Shown here: positions 39,201 to 50,400 of the stretch, in pieces | Layout: each line of letters begins with the position of its first letter | Numbering within the stretch: the stretch's first letter is position 1 | NCBI RefSeq assembly: GCF_001949145.1 | Contig: NW_019091396.1 | Span: forward strand, 531,239-592,625 | Direction: 5' to 3' | Source of the DNA: Acanthaster planci | Taxonomy: Eukaryota > Echinodermata > Asteroidea > Valvatida > Acanthasteridae | DNA length: 61,387 nucleotides | Notes under the pieces: generated by a model | What the model was told of the DNA's origin: nothing | What the model saw: the letters and a program-made list of their open reading frames with translations, nothing else | Database searches by the model: none | Program-made: the position numbers and the translations under genes

Positions 39201-41404
39201 GACAAGAGGAGAAAGGAGAAAAAGAAAAGAAAGACAAAAAGAAGTTCCCGACTTTTCTTTTCTAGTTTTTGATATTTTAAAGAAAAAGCACAAAAAGGGG
39301 CAAAAGACCCTGGCCAGAAACCTGGCATATTGTGGCATACTGATTGATTGCCTCAGGCAGGAGTGTAACCTGACCTTGCACCAACCCTTGCCTGAGAAGA
39401 GACCCAGGGGAATCAGGGGTAAGCAACACAAAAGCAGCTCACCATGAGCCCAGCAATTGGGTCTTTCCTCTTGTTATACTTAGGTGGCATAGATACAGTT
39501 TGTACACAATGATATTGTGTAAATTTGTGTGATTAGGTATGGCCAATCCATACTCTCTGTGATGTGCATTGTGCCTACTGTACCCAATCAAACAAAATCA
39601 CACAGGTAAAGACCTGTTGAAGTTTGTGTGATTGGGTACTGTTGCAGCAGGAAGCACTGTGGAAGTCTGTGGGATTGGGTACTGTGAGGTAAGATATTTT
39701 TCCAAGGTGATGAAGTTTGTGTGATTGGGGAAGGTTAGGTCCAGCAACCCTTGGGCGGTTAGGGTTAAATACACATGTAAATTCTACGTGCAATAAACAC
39801 AGTTCACTTTACAAAAATTCTCCTGAGCCAAGGCTCCCCAAAAGATTGAAATAACCTGCAAATTAATGTAACAATCAGTAACATGGTCTTGAAACCCCAA
39901 GTCAAAAGTTTCAGAGAGATGTGGATCAGGGAAAGAGTTCCATAAATGAACGTCGCTTGACACCCTTTGCACAATCCTTATGGGACTGGTCTGAAAAAAG
40001 TGTTTCCTAAGTAAATGAATTGGTGTTTTCCCTCCTAAATTGAACTTTTCTGGACATGTTTTGCTTTCTGATGGCAAATAGGTCACTGTAGGGAATAATT
40101 ACTGGCGTCCGTATATGGATCTCTTCCCTAGATCAGGGTAAATGGCTCTTGCAGGGAAAACATGATTGAGAGAGTTGAATCAGATTTTGAAGTAAATCAC
40201 ATCATGGAAATCACATCACGGATGTATTCTGAGACTAACAACATACATGCACATACATGTAGGACATGCACAAATGAGTGAGGGCACTGTTTATTTGAGA
40301 TCTCATTCTCTTAACAGGAAATTGTGATTAAAATTTCTCTTTTCTCGCATGCCGTAGCTCCTCTATTTAATTTCCGAGTGAAAAGTTTTGAAATTTCAAG
40401 TGAAGCAAGCATTTAATTCATTGAGAAAAAGCACAAACACGCGCAAGAACAAAGAGTTCGCGAAAATATGAATTTTAAGCTTTTCAGTCAAAATCAGCAC
40501 TCATTTTTGTGTACAAAATAATCAGTTTGCTCTGCACTGCACGTGCACAAAAACATTCCAAAATAGTGCTGGTTCAAATAGTTCACAGTCAGATTGCATC
40601 CAAACTTATATCAAAATGTTTCTAATGACATCCCCTCCAAGATCATTTCAACTTAAAAAATAAAACAAAAATGGACAAGAGTTCCAAAGAAGGGCAACAG
40701 TACACCTAACTTTTAGGCCGATCAGAAAGTGATAACATGTCCTAAAACTGAAAGTTAGCTAAGAAATTTCTGTAGCATTTACTTAGAAACACTTAGTTAG
40801 ACAAGTCTCATCATGCTTATAGGCATGATAGGTTTGTGCACAGGGCCTCAATTTTTTCATCCTGAGATGCCTAACTCCACTTTTCTCATGATATATCATC
40901 TCAATAATTGTCAGTCATTACAGAAATGCTGGAAAAACACGAATTCTGGACTGAGAAACATTTACCGATGTTGTTGGCGGAATTGGGCATGTTGGGAAAT
41001 AGCTTACTTAGAAAATTCTCTTCACTCCCCATAGAGTTTGTACACAACTGCCGACGGCTGAAGTGGAGTCAGGATGCAACATTTTTCCCACTATTGTTCT
41101 AGACGACACTCCAAAAAATTAACAAATAGGCCGAGGCCCTGGAGTACGCACATGTAGCGACTACTGACAGTAGTCGCTACTGCAAATTAAACTCAATGAA
41201 GTAGCCTAGTAAAAGCATGGAGGCTACCTACCTGCATGGTAAGTAAGCCTAAGTACATGTATTAAATGGGAAGTTGCAATATTCACGACCTATTGATGAC
41301 AGTTCATCACAACGCGGATATTGTGAGTTCTTTACCTTATCCAGACAATTTAGCTTCTCCACCGGATAAACTGTCTTTTTGCATCTTGCACAAGGTGCAT
41401 TCAT
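21068..41404 (-). CDS. LASP: LIM and SH3 domain protein (LASP), seven coding exons
   Basis: An actin-binding scaffold of focal adhesions and the cortical cytoskeleton. Minus-strand coding exons: 41404-41336, 38058-37964, 37101-37017, 36335-36170, 32981-32937, 21876-21812, 21244-21068. Phases join to 233 residues (human LASP1 261). The LIM domain has all ligands: C5, C8, H26, C29, C32, C35, C53, H56. A nebulin-like repeat follows ([20 protein letters not shown], about 85-104) with part of a second (INYTQK). Then come a short acidic and proline-rich linker ([13 protein letters not shown]) and an SH3 domain (about 178-233: [29 protein letters not shown]). The start was chosen by alignment to the LASP N-terminus. 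The frame stays open upstream to an ATG at 41581, so a 59-residue N-terminal extension is possible but unlikely. The linker is shorter than in vertebrates. It is convergent with TMUB. Confidence 0.95.
21427..21513. repeat. Dispersed repeat family B, copy 1
   Basis: Shares ordered blocks with 48353-48453: GGYATTAGYRC, GTGAACCAA or ATGAACCAA, CTCCATT, TTTGCAC.AC, AATGACRTCACACTT and GGTACTC. The same orientation on the window in both. Both copies lie next to or within introns of minus-strand genes. Confidence 0.5.
21812..21876 (-). CDS. LASP: LASP coding exon 6
   Basis: Acceptor TCCTCTTTAG, donor GTAAGT. Encodes the proline/alanine linker [20 protein letters not shown] before the SH3 domain, matching the GGYKEP-type linker of LASP1. 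Confidence 0.88.
22522..22972. other. Assembly gap (451 N)
   Basis: A run of N inside LASP intron 5. Its right edge enters directly into a tandem repeat, so the gap was probably caused by a collapsed array and its true length is unknown. Confidence 0.98.
22973..23030. repeat. 27-bp tandem repeat at the gap edge
   Basis: Units of ACATGTATTTAAAGGCT joined by ATGTACATGT words, at least two and a half copies, continuing into the N run. Confidence 0.8.
24474..24759. mobile_element. MITE, 286 bp, Harbinger-like (TAA target site)
   Basis: Terminal inverted repeats 24474-24494 and 24739-24759 differ at one of 21 positions (one end reads CCTTACATACCTAGTGGGGAC). The element is flanked on both sides by TAA (24471-24473 and 24760-24762), the TWA-type duplication made by PIF/Harbinger transposases. 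Inside, a second inverted pair (ACGTTCTGTGGA against TCCACAGGACGT, about 24530-24570) makes a sub-hairpin. There is no coding capacity, so it is non-autonomous. Family assignment rests on the target site alone. Confidence 0.75.
32937..32981 (-). CDS. LASP: LASP coding exon 5 (45 bases)
   Basis: Acceptor ATCTCCTTCAG, donor GTCAGA (weak at +3/+4). Encodes [15 protein letters not shown]. Phases match exons 4 and 6, and GMEPE occurs at the same place in vertebrate LASP1. Confidence 0.8.
32982..36169. other. LASP intron 4
   Basis: Rich in ACATGTAC words, most densely at 35185-35335. No exon or RNA gene recognised. Confidence 0.5.
35185..35335. repeat. Dense ACATGTAC simple-repeat region
   Basis: Overlapping ACATGTAC, GTACATGT and GTACGTAC words fill about 150 bases. 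Smaller clusters recur throughout the window (for example 5555, 10680, 25910, 33475, 37615). The word is self-complementary, so each cluster can fold on itself. Confidence 0.75.
36170..36335 (-). CDS. LASP: LASP coding exon 4
   Basis: 55 codons plus one base, acceptor GGGAACAG, donor GTAAGT. Carries the complete nebulin-like repeat (VYHKD, ADTPAM) and a partial second one. Confidence 0.94.
37017..37101 (-). CDS. LASP: LASP coding exon 3
   Basis: One base plus 28 codons, acceptor TTTAACAG, donor GTAAGT. Encodes HYP and [10 protein letters not shown]: the last LIM zinc ligand and the lead-in to the nebulin repeats. Confidence 0.94.
37964..38058 (-). CDS. LASP: LASP coding exon 2
   Basis: 31 codons plus two bases, acceptor ATAACATAG, donor GTAAGC. 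Encodes [16 protein letters not shown] and YNKEPYCQP: the second half of the LIM domain. Confidence 0.95.
38245..38355. repeat. 44-bp tandem array, left edge of gap
   Basis: Units with GAATGGGTACTGTGGGCC and CACATACCCTGTTGAATTTG; degenerate units start near 38250. It continues into the N run and reappears on the other side. Confidence 0.75.
38356..38976. other. Assembly gap (621 N)
   Basis: A run of N inside LASP intron 1, flanked on both sides by the same 44-bp unit, so the missing sequence is very likely more of that array. Confidence 0.98.
38977..39045. repeat. 44-bp tandem array, right edge of gap
   Basis: One full unit (38977-39020) nearly identical to the left-edge unit, then a partial diverged unit. 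Confidence 0.75.
39515..39770. repeat. Diverged relatives of the 44-bp unit
   Basis: Four spaced copies of the core GTTTGTGTGATTGGGTACTG or variants (about 39523, 39620, 39662, 39715), the last running into GGTTAGG. The core resembles GTGTGAATGGGTACTG of the gap array. Confidence 0.6.
39784..40086 (-). pseudogene. Possible decayed LINE reverse-transcriptase C-terminus
   Basis: A 100-codon minus-strand frame contains [10 protein letters not shown], then [20 protein letters not shown]. The order R..FF, R, LWNSLP-like resembles the C-terminal end of many non-LTR retrotransposon ORF2 proteins. No upstream polymerase motifs are visible, so at most this is a short fragment. Resemblance recalled from memory, not searched. 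Confidence 0.3.
41154..41180. repeat. 27-nt palindrome, 13-bp perfect arms
   Basis: Arms 41154-41166 and 41168-41180 (GTAGCGACTACTG and its complement) around one base. It lies about 155 bases downstream of LASP exon 1, in intron 1. Confidence 0.75.
41336..41404 (-). CDS. LASP: LASP coding exon 1
   Basis: 23 codons, [17 protein letters not shown] and on to CLDK, donor GTAAAG, phase 0. First zinc knuckle of the LIM domain. Confidence 0.93.
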
Positions 41405-42824
41405 CTTGCTTGTCTTGATCTTTTCCGCTCCTAAATCCCAGAGAATTACCAAAAACAGGGAAACTTCCAGGCACACTACCAATGGCGCAGAAACCTTACC
41501 GATACCAACATGACGAACTACATGTAGCTCGACTACTAAGGCTCTTACGTGCCAGGAAAGTCGTGGAAGTAATACTGCCAAAGTGGTAATGTTTCGTGTC
41601 TAATGTCGTTAGAAAGATTACACGAATTATGATATGGAATTAAAAACAAATTTTTGCATTTCTCGTCAGTAAATTGGGGATCTAGATGCGATAACAGTTT
41701 CTAAACGATAAACATTCTAGTAAATTTTGTTTTTGTGTTTGCTTTTCGGGGCCACTGTACAAGCGCCCTCATGGCCTTTTTGCGCGTTTACATGACTGGT
41801 ACTCATGCCCCTTTCACCTTAGTTTAATAGGATCGTTGTGTAGGAACCAGCCCAGTTCGTAGATAGCGACCCCACCCACAACTCCTACAACCTCTATTTT
41901 GATTTCCCATTGATCGTCTAGCTCGGGTCGTACCCCGATATATAGTGCCACCACACCTCAAAGAAAATATAGAAGGCTGAAACCGTTATTCTTCAATAAG
42001 GAACACCTCAACCACATTTGAAAAGAACAAGATTTTTTTTGTAACCTCAGAATTAGAGGTCCTTTTTCCAAGGAAGTCTGAGGAGGGCGCTGTACTAAAC
42101 ATTTCTACACTTGTAGGTCTACATACAACTTTTGGCCGAGTGTGCATTAGTGCGAAATTAATTAAGCCTGCACGAAATCGTATCTTTTCGAAAGCGAGAC
42201 AGCACTTGCAAATGGGAATCCATTTGTGGCAGCAAACCGTTTGTAAAGACTCTTCAAGCGCACACTAGTTCTGAACTTTTTTCCCTTAATCTTATCAGGA
42301 TTTGGAAAAAAGTTGGCTTACTAAACGCTGAATAGCCGCAATTATGACTGAAACGTCGCAGCCAACTTGCGATAACGTCAACATCTTTTTTTGGGGGGGG
42401 GTGTAGATGTGAAGAAGTCGCGACTTTATTTCGTAGTCTCAGTTGTACAGTGTTCCAGTTGCAATGACAATCTTCCTTTTAGTACTTACTTAGGCCAAGT
42501 ACACTGCACATGCCCACTGATCCATTCTCCTAGAGGGAAAAATTTTCTTTAATCTGTGTGGAAACTTTAATTTTTTGTTCAGTGCGCGTGTTCAAATAAG
42601 AAGCCCCAGTTGCATTAGGACTGCCTGCTGAATTTGTCGATCTCTGACACGTGAAACATTTACAAACATACACTGAGCTCGCCGTACATGTATTATTCAT
42701 TCGTGGACCTTGAAATGAGAGACGGTGTCACCTAAATACATGTCCCTTGACCACCTCACCAATCAGCTTGTCTTTTAACAAAACAACTTATGATAAAACA
42801 GCAGTCTTGTAGTCGCAGTTGTAC

Positions 42825-43130
42825 TTTTTTCCGAGTACCGATACTGTTGAGTACTTAGATCGTCAAGTAGAGTTCAAGTCTGAGTACTTTGCCGAGTACA
42901 AGGCAAGTATAGAAAAAAAGAAGGTTGAGCACGGACGGCCAGCAGGCGAGCGGCCGCCGGACTCTGCTCGGGCGAGGACTACACGGACGAGTGACCAACC
43001 AGGCGCCGTGGCGGGCAGCGGGTCTCTGAGTAAAAGTGCTTACAGTTTCTAGTATAAGAGAACTTGTACTTTCGAGTACAAGTCCTTGTATTGCAGAATA
43101 CTAGTAAAAGCACAAGTCCAAGTACATTGT
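42825..43130. repeat. GAGTAC-rich segment interrupted by GC-rich insert
   Basis: CGAGTAC, GAGTACTT and CTTGTACT words recur at about 42833, 42850, 42880, 42895, 43065 and 43120. The middle (about 42935-43020) is sharply GC-rich (GCGAGCGGCCGCCGG) with no similar composition nearby. A 77-codon frame spans it but has no recognised domain. Confidence 0.5.
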
Positions 43131-46100
43131 TTGAGAAGCTAAAAATTACACGTTATTTAGTATGATTAACACTATGAATTACCTCTGTAAGCATTTTTGG
43201 AGTAATCGCAGAATACCTCGCCACTCGAAAGTTACCCCCCTTGAAATCATTGGCTACGATTAATTTTGGTTTTAAGCTATCCCACATGAACTTTTTCCAA
43301 AGAAGCGCTACACAGCAGACGTGAAGTTAAGGTCACTTCATAAAATATCATCTATATCGTTTTGGAAACAGTATGTAACACTTTGAAAATATATGTGTTC
43401 CTACAAAATAATTCATTCACGTGCATCATAAACAGGTAGGTCCAAATGTACCAGCATTTTACGAGCAAGAGACTAACACGATGATAGGATGGTCGGTTTT
43501 GTGACTCTTAACCATTCACTTCAAGGTTAAAAAAGCTTTCTTCTTTCTTTTAGCAGCTTTTTTCAACCCTGCCACGAATGATTTTCCTCTCGCTAGTTCA
43601 GACCATCTATACGGTTCGGACGTCACATCAACAAACACGTGACAATGCACACCATTGGAGCACCCCCACATAATCGGTGTTTGGAAGCTTTTTCTACCAA
43701 GGCGCATTCCGCATGATTGTCGACACTTCCTCTGCTGAAATAGTTAAACACATCAATCAAACTGACTCCAAGGCATTTCTTTTTTTACAAACAACAATAT
43801 TTTTGAAGTTTTTTCTTTATTGAGAGACACATTAATACAAACAAGATATCCAGTATAAGTTCTTGGGAAAAAAATGACATTAAATGTTGATAGTTCTTGT
43901 GCAGTATGCACACTGGCGTGACTGTTTACAATAAAAGTGGCAAAGACAGTGAAACTGTGTTCACCGACCAAGTTTAATTGTATTACTTTTTATACACTAT
44001 ACAGGAGAGAGATGTTGCCCTTCGGAGGAAAAAAGAAGAGTACATGTACATGCACTTGGAGAGGCAAAGCCATGTGAATATCAACATTTAGCAAGAACAG
44101 CGAACCAGCTGCGCATCTATTAGAATCCTATCTAGGGGAAAAAGCAATTCTATGATGTATTCACGGAATCATCCATTTTAGAAGTCTCTGGATGCTAGCG
44201 AACAGAAAGACTGCTTTGCAGAGCTGAACAGCGAACTACTCCCCAGCAGTGTAACTTACAGAACATTCCCACTGCATTCTTTCCCCTGCTTGCGAGCATC
44301 AGGGTAATCAAGAAAGTTTTGAGTGCTGGGCGGTTTTTACCATCAGGGCCCGTTTGTTCACTCGGGTCTGGATCTCGATTAGTGATCCCATTGCTGGTTT
44401 GCTCCGTCCAGTCAGCGGGTTTTGGTGTCAAGAGAACCGACAACGGATCTCTGATTGCGATCCGGAATCCGCGCCAATCAAACAGGTCCTCAGATAAACG
44501 CCAGACACAACCAGCTAAACCTAACTTACAAGATGTAACCTTCAATTTCCCAGCTGTTTGCATGGGCAGTAATATGCAGTTCAAGGATGTCCCCGTGTGC
44601 ATGACTGGTTCTTACAAAGCAACAAAGGAGGGTGTTGCAAAGTGGTTTACTGAAACAAGTTTTTTCCCCCATCAAAACAGAAAGGCCCAAACACTGACCC
44701 ATAAACGAAAGTCCAAAAGGCCTCAAGATCCCCATTGTCTGGCTGGCTACAAATGGAAGAGAATTCATCTTTCATTTCAATGTCTGTAAAGTACGAGCCG
44801 ACAAGTAAAACAATCAAATAATCATATAGGCCCATAACTCTTTTCGGTGTGAGTTTTTATAAAGTGACTTGATTTCCTTACTTTTAAAAAGCATATCTGG
44901 ACTCAAATTATAAATCTGTCAACCTATTTTCTGGATAGCTTGGCACTAAATCTGTTATCAAAGAAAACGGGAGGCCAGTCTACAGGAACAGTTCAGCACA
45001 CATTTTTGCTTCGTTATCGTAAATTTTACCCTGCCAAGCAAAAATAAGAAAGTGGCAATACAATGAAACTTATACATACAAACAAAAATTTGAAATTTTT
45101 CCCAAGCAACATACATCCCACATATTGGAAAGTAGCCTGGATTGATGTTAGCACAAACTTTTTGGGTTATTTTCAAGTAATTTTGTGTGTCTGGCAGCTT
45201 AGCAAATTTGCTTATTCTTGAGATGCCCACAGTTTATAATTTATTAAAAATGATTCACAGTTTTCTTTGACATTAAGGCTCATCATGTAATATCATACAT
45301 CTGCTGTTATGTGAAGAAATCCATCATTAAAAACCTCTTTCTTTCTGCATTGTAGCCTAAGACCGAACCACAGTTTAGTACTGTTTGCCTGATCTTTGCT
45401 GGAAGGTTTCTAGACATACATCATTCATGTCAATCTGAATCAAACATAATTACAAAAGGTGAAAAAAAAAAACTGTGTCAGTAATAATTGATCAACTCTG
45501 ACCACATGAGCAAACTCTCAAATCCAGTAATACTTTGCACCTTGTAGAGCTGGGAAAACCATTCAGTCCATTACAGTTTAGAACAAACATGTCCGCCGCT
45601 ATAAAAACCATGTCAAAGTTTGAAATACAGCGGTTGTGGTGGCTGTCTTCATTTACTTTGTGCATGGACGGTTACTGCATTAACTGTGGGGGGGGGGGAA
45701 CTGCAACTCCCAAAAGGAACAATTTGGGGGTATTACAAATCAGTTAATTTTGGGTGTGGTACTTTTTGTGTTTCTGGTCGACTGACTCGACTCTAATGAG
45801 AAGATGCAATGTGGTGCACAGACAAAATCTGCAGCGGAATCAGCACGGATAAGGAATGCACAATGTGCAAGTGCCAATTGATGACGGTGCATTTATTTCA
45901 ATGACAGATTTGCATGACAGAGTTTTTCTGCACAGCCGGTAACTGCACTGAGAAAAGTACACTTAAAAAGAGGCCTCTTCATTTCCCAGCTGGAGTGCAC
46001 ATGGTCTAATCTGTAGGGACGCTTTCACAGTGCCCATCGACAGACCAATTTACCAAGCCACGCCCCATCGTATACTGCCCAATCACAGCCGTATTTATGT

Positions 46101-47229
46101 CCAATCGTATTTATGTGATGCGTGTGGTTTGAACCCTGGTTGAAACACGGAGTGTGACATGGGAGAAGAGCATGTGTTGGGTGCCCGCCTTCACAGTGGG
46201 CGGGGCTTACTGGATTGGTCTATTCCTGATGGTGGAAAACAAGTCAGGACCCGTTAACGTACATGAATGATCAATGTAGCATGTGCTGTGTTAACAGCAT
46301 CCTCAGTAAACATTGCACAAATTACATGAAACAAAAAATTTTTGTGGACAAAAATGGGGTTTTTGTTTGACTTCTGGTGAAGAATTTACATTTCCCATTT
46401 CCGAATAGACTGTATCACATGAACACTATGATAGGTCCTTTGCACCAACATGTTGGATTTCCCACAACCTGCTCTGATCCTACAACCATGAAACCAGGCC
46501 ATGTCTGCAACGGGCACTGTTTTGCATGGCAGCGAGTACTCACTATGGTGCCTCCATGGCTTAAGAACAAACCATGGCTACAAAATTTGGATATGGCCCG
46601 ACATCAGTGATGACAGACTGCAATAGTTGTAGGGGATGAAAAATAGAATGCAAAGGACCTACTATGGAAGCAGACCAGAGAATGAGGCATCTAATGACTC
46701 TGAACTCATTCTCGTAGGATTAAGCTTTTCCACAAGCAACACCTCTGGTATCGCACAATTCTATTTCTTGTTTTTGTTTATGTGTGAGAAGCCAGTTCAG
46801 TCTTGTCAAACAAGCAGCCAACTGCTTGAACATGTTGAAGACTTCTTTAGGTGAGCTCTTTCGAAATGAAACACTGAACAGTCACATGAGCTTTCTGTAT
46901 TAACCACTTGGAGAAACACTCTTGGAAATACAGGTGCAAAGTATACATAATTTGACTGTAGGCACTGGTCTGGTAACAATTATCAACGGGGTAACATTTT
47001 AGTACCATCTTGGTGATCATGCAAGGTGTACTGCGTTCAAATACCGTGCCACAATTTGAATCAAGACTGCCACCGCCAACCAAACTGTACCACTGCATCG
47101 TTGCCAATATGATATGACTTTTTACTGCACTGGAAAATCAACTTCTCGAAAATTCCTCAGATCGGGCGGGCCGTCATCAATTTCCTTTCCATTTGGAAAA
47201 TGGCCATAGAATGACATAACTTAAGAGGT

Positions 47230-47271
47230 CACTGCTCATCTGGGTGGTTTCACTGCTCATCTGGGTGGTTT
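47230..47271. repeat. Exact 21-bp direct duplication
   Basis: CACTGCTCATCTGGGTGGTTT occurs twice back to back, about 140 bases after the PSMD3 stop, probably within its 3' UTR. Confidence 0.85.
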
Positions 47272-47409
47272 TACGGAGACATAATCCTTACTTTTGAACG
47301 ATTTGTGTGCACCTGTATTAGTCTTCGACAACAGGGAAAGGAGGAGGGTAGGCTAACGGGAATGGGTGGGGTAAGTGGGAGGGAAAGGGGGCTGGTTGTC
47401 TTGACCTGT

Positions 47410-47484
47410 CTAGAAGCCGTCTTCGTCTTCATCGGCCATTTCTTTGGCTAGTTCCAGATCTTGCTGTTCTCTTTCTCGACGCTC
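47410..47484 (-). CDS. PSMD3: PSMD3 coding exon 11
   Basis: 24 codons ending MADEDEDGF and TAG after acceptor GTTACTCAG. The acidic C-terminal tail matches Rpn3. Confidence 0.96.
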   Translation of the reverse strand, partial: ERREREQQDLELAKEMADEDEDGF

Positions 47485-50400
47485 CTGAGTAACCAAGGAC
47501 AAGTTTCTAATGTAAGATTGCTAAACTGACGGAAACTATGCACTAGGGTTTTGCACTAAATTTAATACTCATTACAAGTGAACACCACATTTCCATTTCC
47601 ATGGAGAAAAAGAATATTGTAACTAACTGGCATTGGGTCAAATTGACAGCAGTTGCCATTTATCCAAAAAAATCCTGTGAGTTCTGGTTCATTAGCAATG
47701 TTCTAGATTTTTTAAAGAAAGTGAAAGGCGGAGCTATGTTAGAAATCACGTAAATTTTGAACATTTCTCTATTAAATACTGTCAGTCTGCATTTATTTGT
47801 GTCTGACATCAAAAAATATTGAGCCGAAACACGGGTCTGATTTTTACCATCAGTAAATGTAACACACGCACAAGTTCACAGACTTACCTCAGCTGTCTCC
47901 AAATCTTTGTTGTAGGACTTGGGAGGAAATCTCATCGCCTGCACAAAAAAAAGAAAAAGTAATGATTCTAACTTACCCCTGTCAACCCAGACCCCTGAAA
48001 ATTCATCAAGAAATTTGACAGGATTTAGCTGGATTTGAGGGAAAGCAAATGTCACTGATAAAGCGAATCATCCCACTTGAGGACAAATGTTCAGAAACAA
48101 ACAATATGGCCTACGCACCCTGATTTCCCACTACACGTATGGTGTGTTTGTCTTGAGATTCTGAGTTCATTTTACTGGACGGCAGTCCTCAAAGCAACAT
48201 CTATACTCAACGTCACAAAGATACACTTCCACAGCCAATTTCATGCATTGTAACGAGCTACAACATAAATCCTTCTCTGAATAGACCGGACAACACATTT
48301 TTGGTACAGAGCTGCAAAGTGAATACGTCACAAGCACAGTTATGTGTGTCGAAGGTATTAGTGCAAGACCCAGCACGTGAACCAACACGCGCGCATGCTC
48401 CATTCATTTGCACTACGCTTTCTGGTTGAAAATGACGTCACACTTGGGTACTCTATAGAGTCAGTAGATGGCATCTCTACCTTGACCGCCTGGTTGTGTA
48501 TATCCAGACAGAAGCTGATCCGTTGATGGAAGGCTGCCATTGGTTCCCTCGTTGAGTAGACATCTACCGTCTCTTTGGAGCGAACGTAACCTTTTTCATG
48601 GTCAATACTGGCTTCGATCACACCATCTCGGATCGCCTGCAGTATTACAGAGGAACATCTCATTCAGACAAGGAAAACGGTCAGTGTATTGACCACTTAA
48701 GGAACATCTCAAAAGTCAGAATGTTCCTATTCCTACTTGGACGCTGCCCTTTGTGAAAGACTCTTCCCAGTGGCAATTCACTGTTTTCCCATTAGAAACC
48801 CGGCATTCCTGAGTTAGTGTACACGCATACACCCCTATTCCCTTTCAAGACGTTGCATATTTAGTGTAGAAAATAACCGCAGGCTTTCCAAACTGGAATG
48901 AAAAATGTTTCTGTTACAACGTTCTTTTATATCCTGAATTTCAAGATGCTTCATCTTTGCCAACCCAACAAGAACTAAAACAGGCAATATCTGCCCCATC
49001 TCTTTGGTGATTTGGCAGGTTTCACGTCTGTCAGGCACGTAACTGAGAAATAAAGAAACAAGGGAATTCAAAACTGCTCACGGCTCTATACATAAGGTTA
49101 GTATAAAACAGCAGACACTAAGTAAAGATGGATGCTCTTTCTGCCCGACCTTACACTGTTGCTCAGAGCTGCTGTTTACACCCTCTTACATAAAAAAAAG
49201 TTTTAAAACAGTCATGGCGACTACAAGACGGTAACTCATTACCTTGGCAACGATGAACTCTGCATCCTCGGGGCTCTCCAGCTGGAGTTTCCTGGCCACA
49301 TCCGACAGGGAGATGCGAGAGTAAGAGAGACTGATCATGCGTACGCCCGTCTTGATCACATTGTGGTGGAGCCGGATGATAAGGGTGTAGGTGCCCTCCG
49401 ACTGGAACTTGGGGGCCACATTCTTCAGGGTCTGGTTGAAAAGGTGGAGGTCTCCCGTTCTCACAGCTGAATCAAATTGATAAGAATAAGGAGACAATTT
49501 TTTAATATACTTATTGTAAGTATCATCACAACGTTTTACGCAGATTGTTAGCGTGTACGAACGTAAATACAAGAAATTCTTCAATACTTATTTCTTGCAC
49601 CTATCAATGCAATGTTTTATTGAACAACTTTATGCTCAATTTAACATCACAACACACCGTGGGTATTTTGGCAAGCTGCCAATTTCTGTCCAATTAAGAG
49701 GACCTGATATTTCAATTTAAGTAGAATAGTTTAAACACCGGGCTTTCCTTTTAAATTTATACATTTCAGATCACTGTAGTCAGCAGTTCGTGCATTTCTT
49801 TCCAAATTAAAGTTCTGACAACTTTCCCCTCCTCCAAACCAGGCAAACTCAACCAAAGCACGCTTTGACAACATATAACCTGGCTTTCAGAATATGGAAA
49901 AGGTAAAGACACTGGACTGCTGGTCTCAATGCAGCCTGTTTTAAGAAGCACTGCTTCCAGCCTACACCAAATGACTTGAGTAACTGTAGTGCACAGAAAC
50001 TTGGTTCCAAATAACGCGCTCCTGGGCACTTCTGGCATTAGAGGGTTTGAAACAGCTGAAAGGAGACTAGTAATGCTGCACCATCCTAGCTGAAATATGC
50101 CATGCCCTGCTCAATGACACCCAACTCAGGGTTTCAGCTGACAGTTGCCCATTAGTAACTGGTGAATATTGACAAACTATAATCCTGAGCACCTGGTGTG
50201 GGAACAGTCATATCTGTCACCAGCTGTGTCAAAATGAATCCTTAATTAAGGCCACTATTCAGTCATTGTGTTTCAGTTTGCATTAAAAAGAGCCACTCCA
50301 GCTTTTTGTGTCGTATCTCTGTTTGGAATCCTGATGAAAAGACACTACGTGTGCGAAAAGTGTGGAGGGTTCCTGTGGATTTGCATTGTTCAAGATTCTT

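Larger units (their letters stand above)
38059..41335. other. LASP intron 1
   Basis: Contains the second assembly gap in a 44-bp tandem array, a related repeat cluster at 39515-39770, a possible LINE remnant (39784-40086, minus) and a 27-nt palindrome at 41154-41180. Confidence 0.5.
41405..47409. other. Intergenic between LASP and PSMD3
   Basis: Should hold the LASP promoter and PSMD3 3' UTR. I see the GAGTAC cluster with a GC-rich insert (42825-43130), a small basic frame at 43707-43516 (minus), a region open on both strands at 44195-44789, and a 21-bp duplication at 47230-47271. No recognisable gene. Confidence 0.45.
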
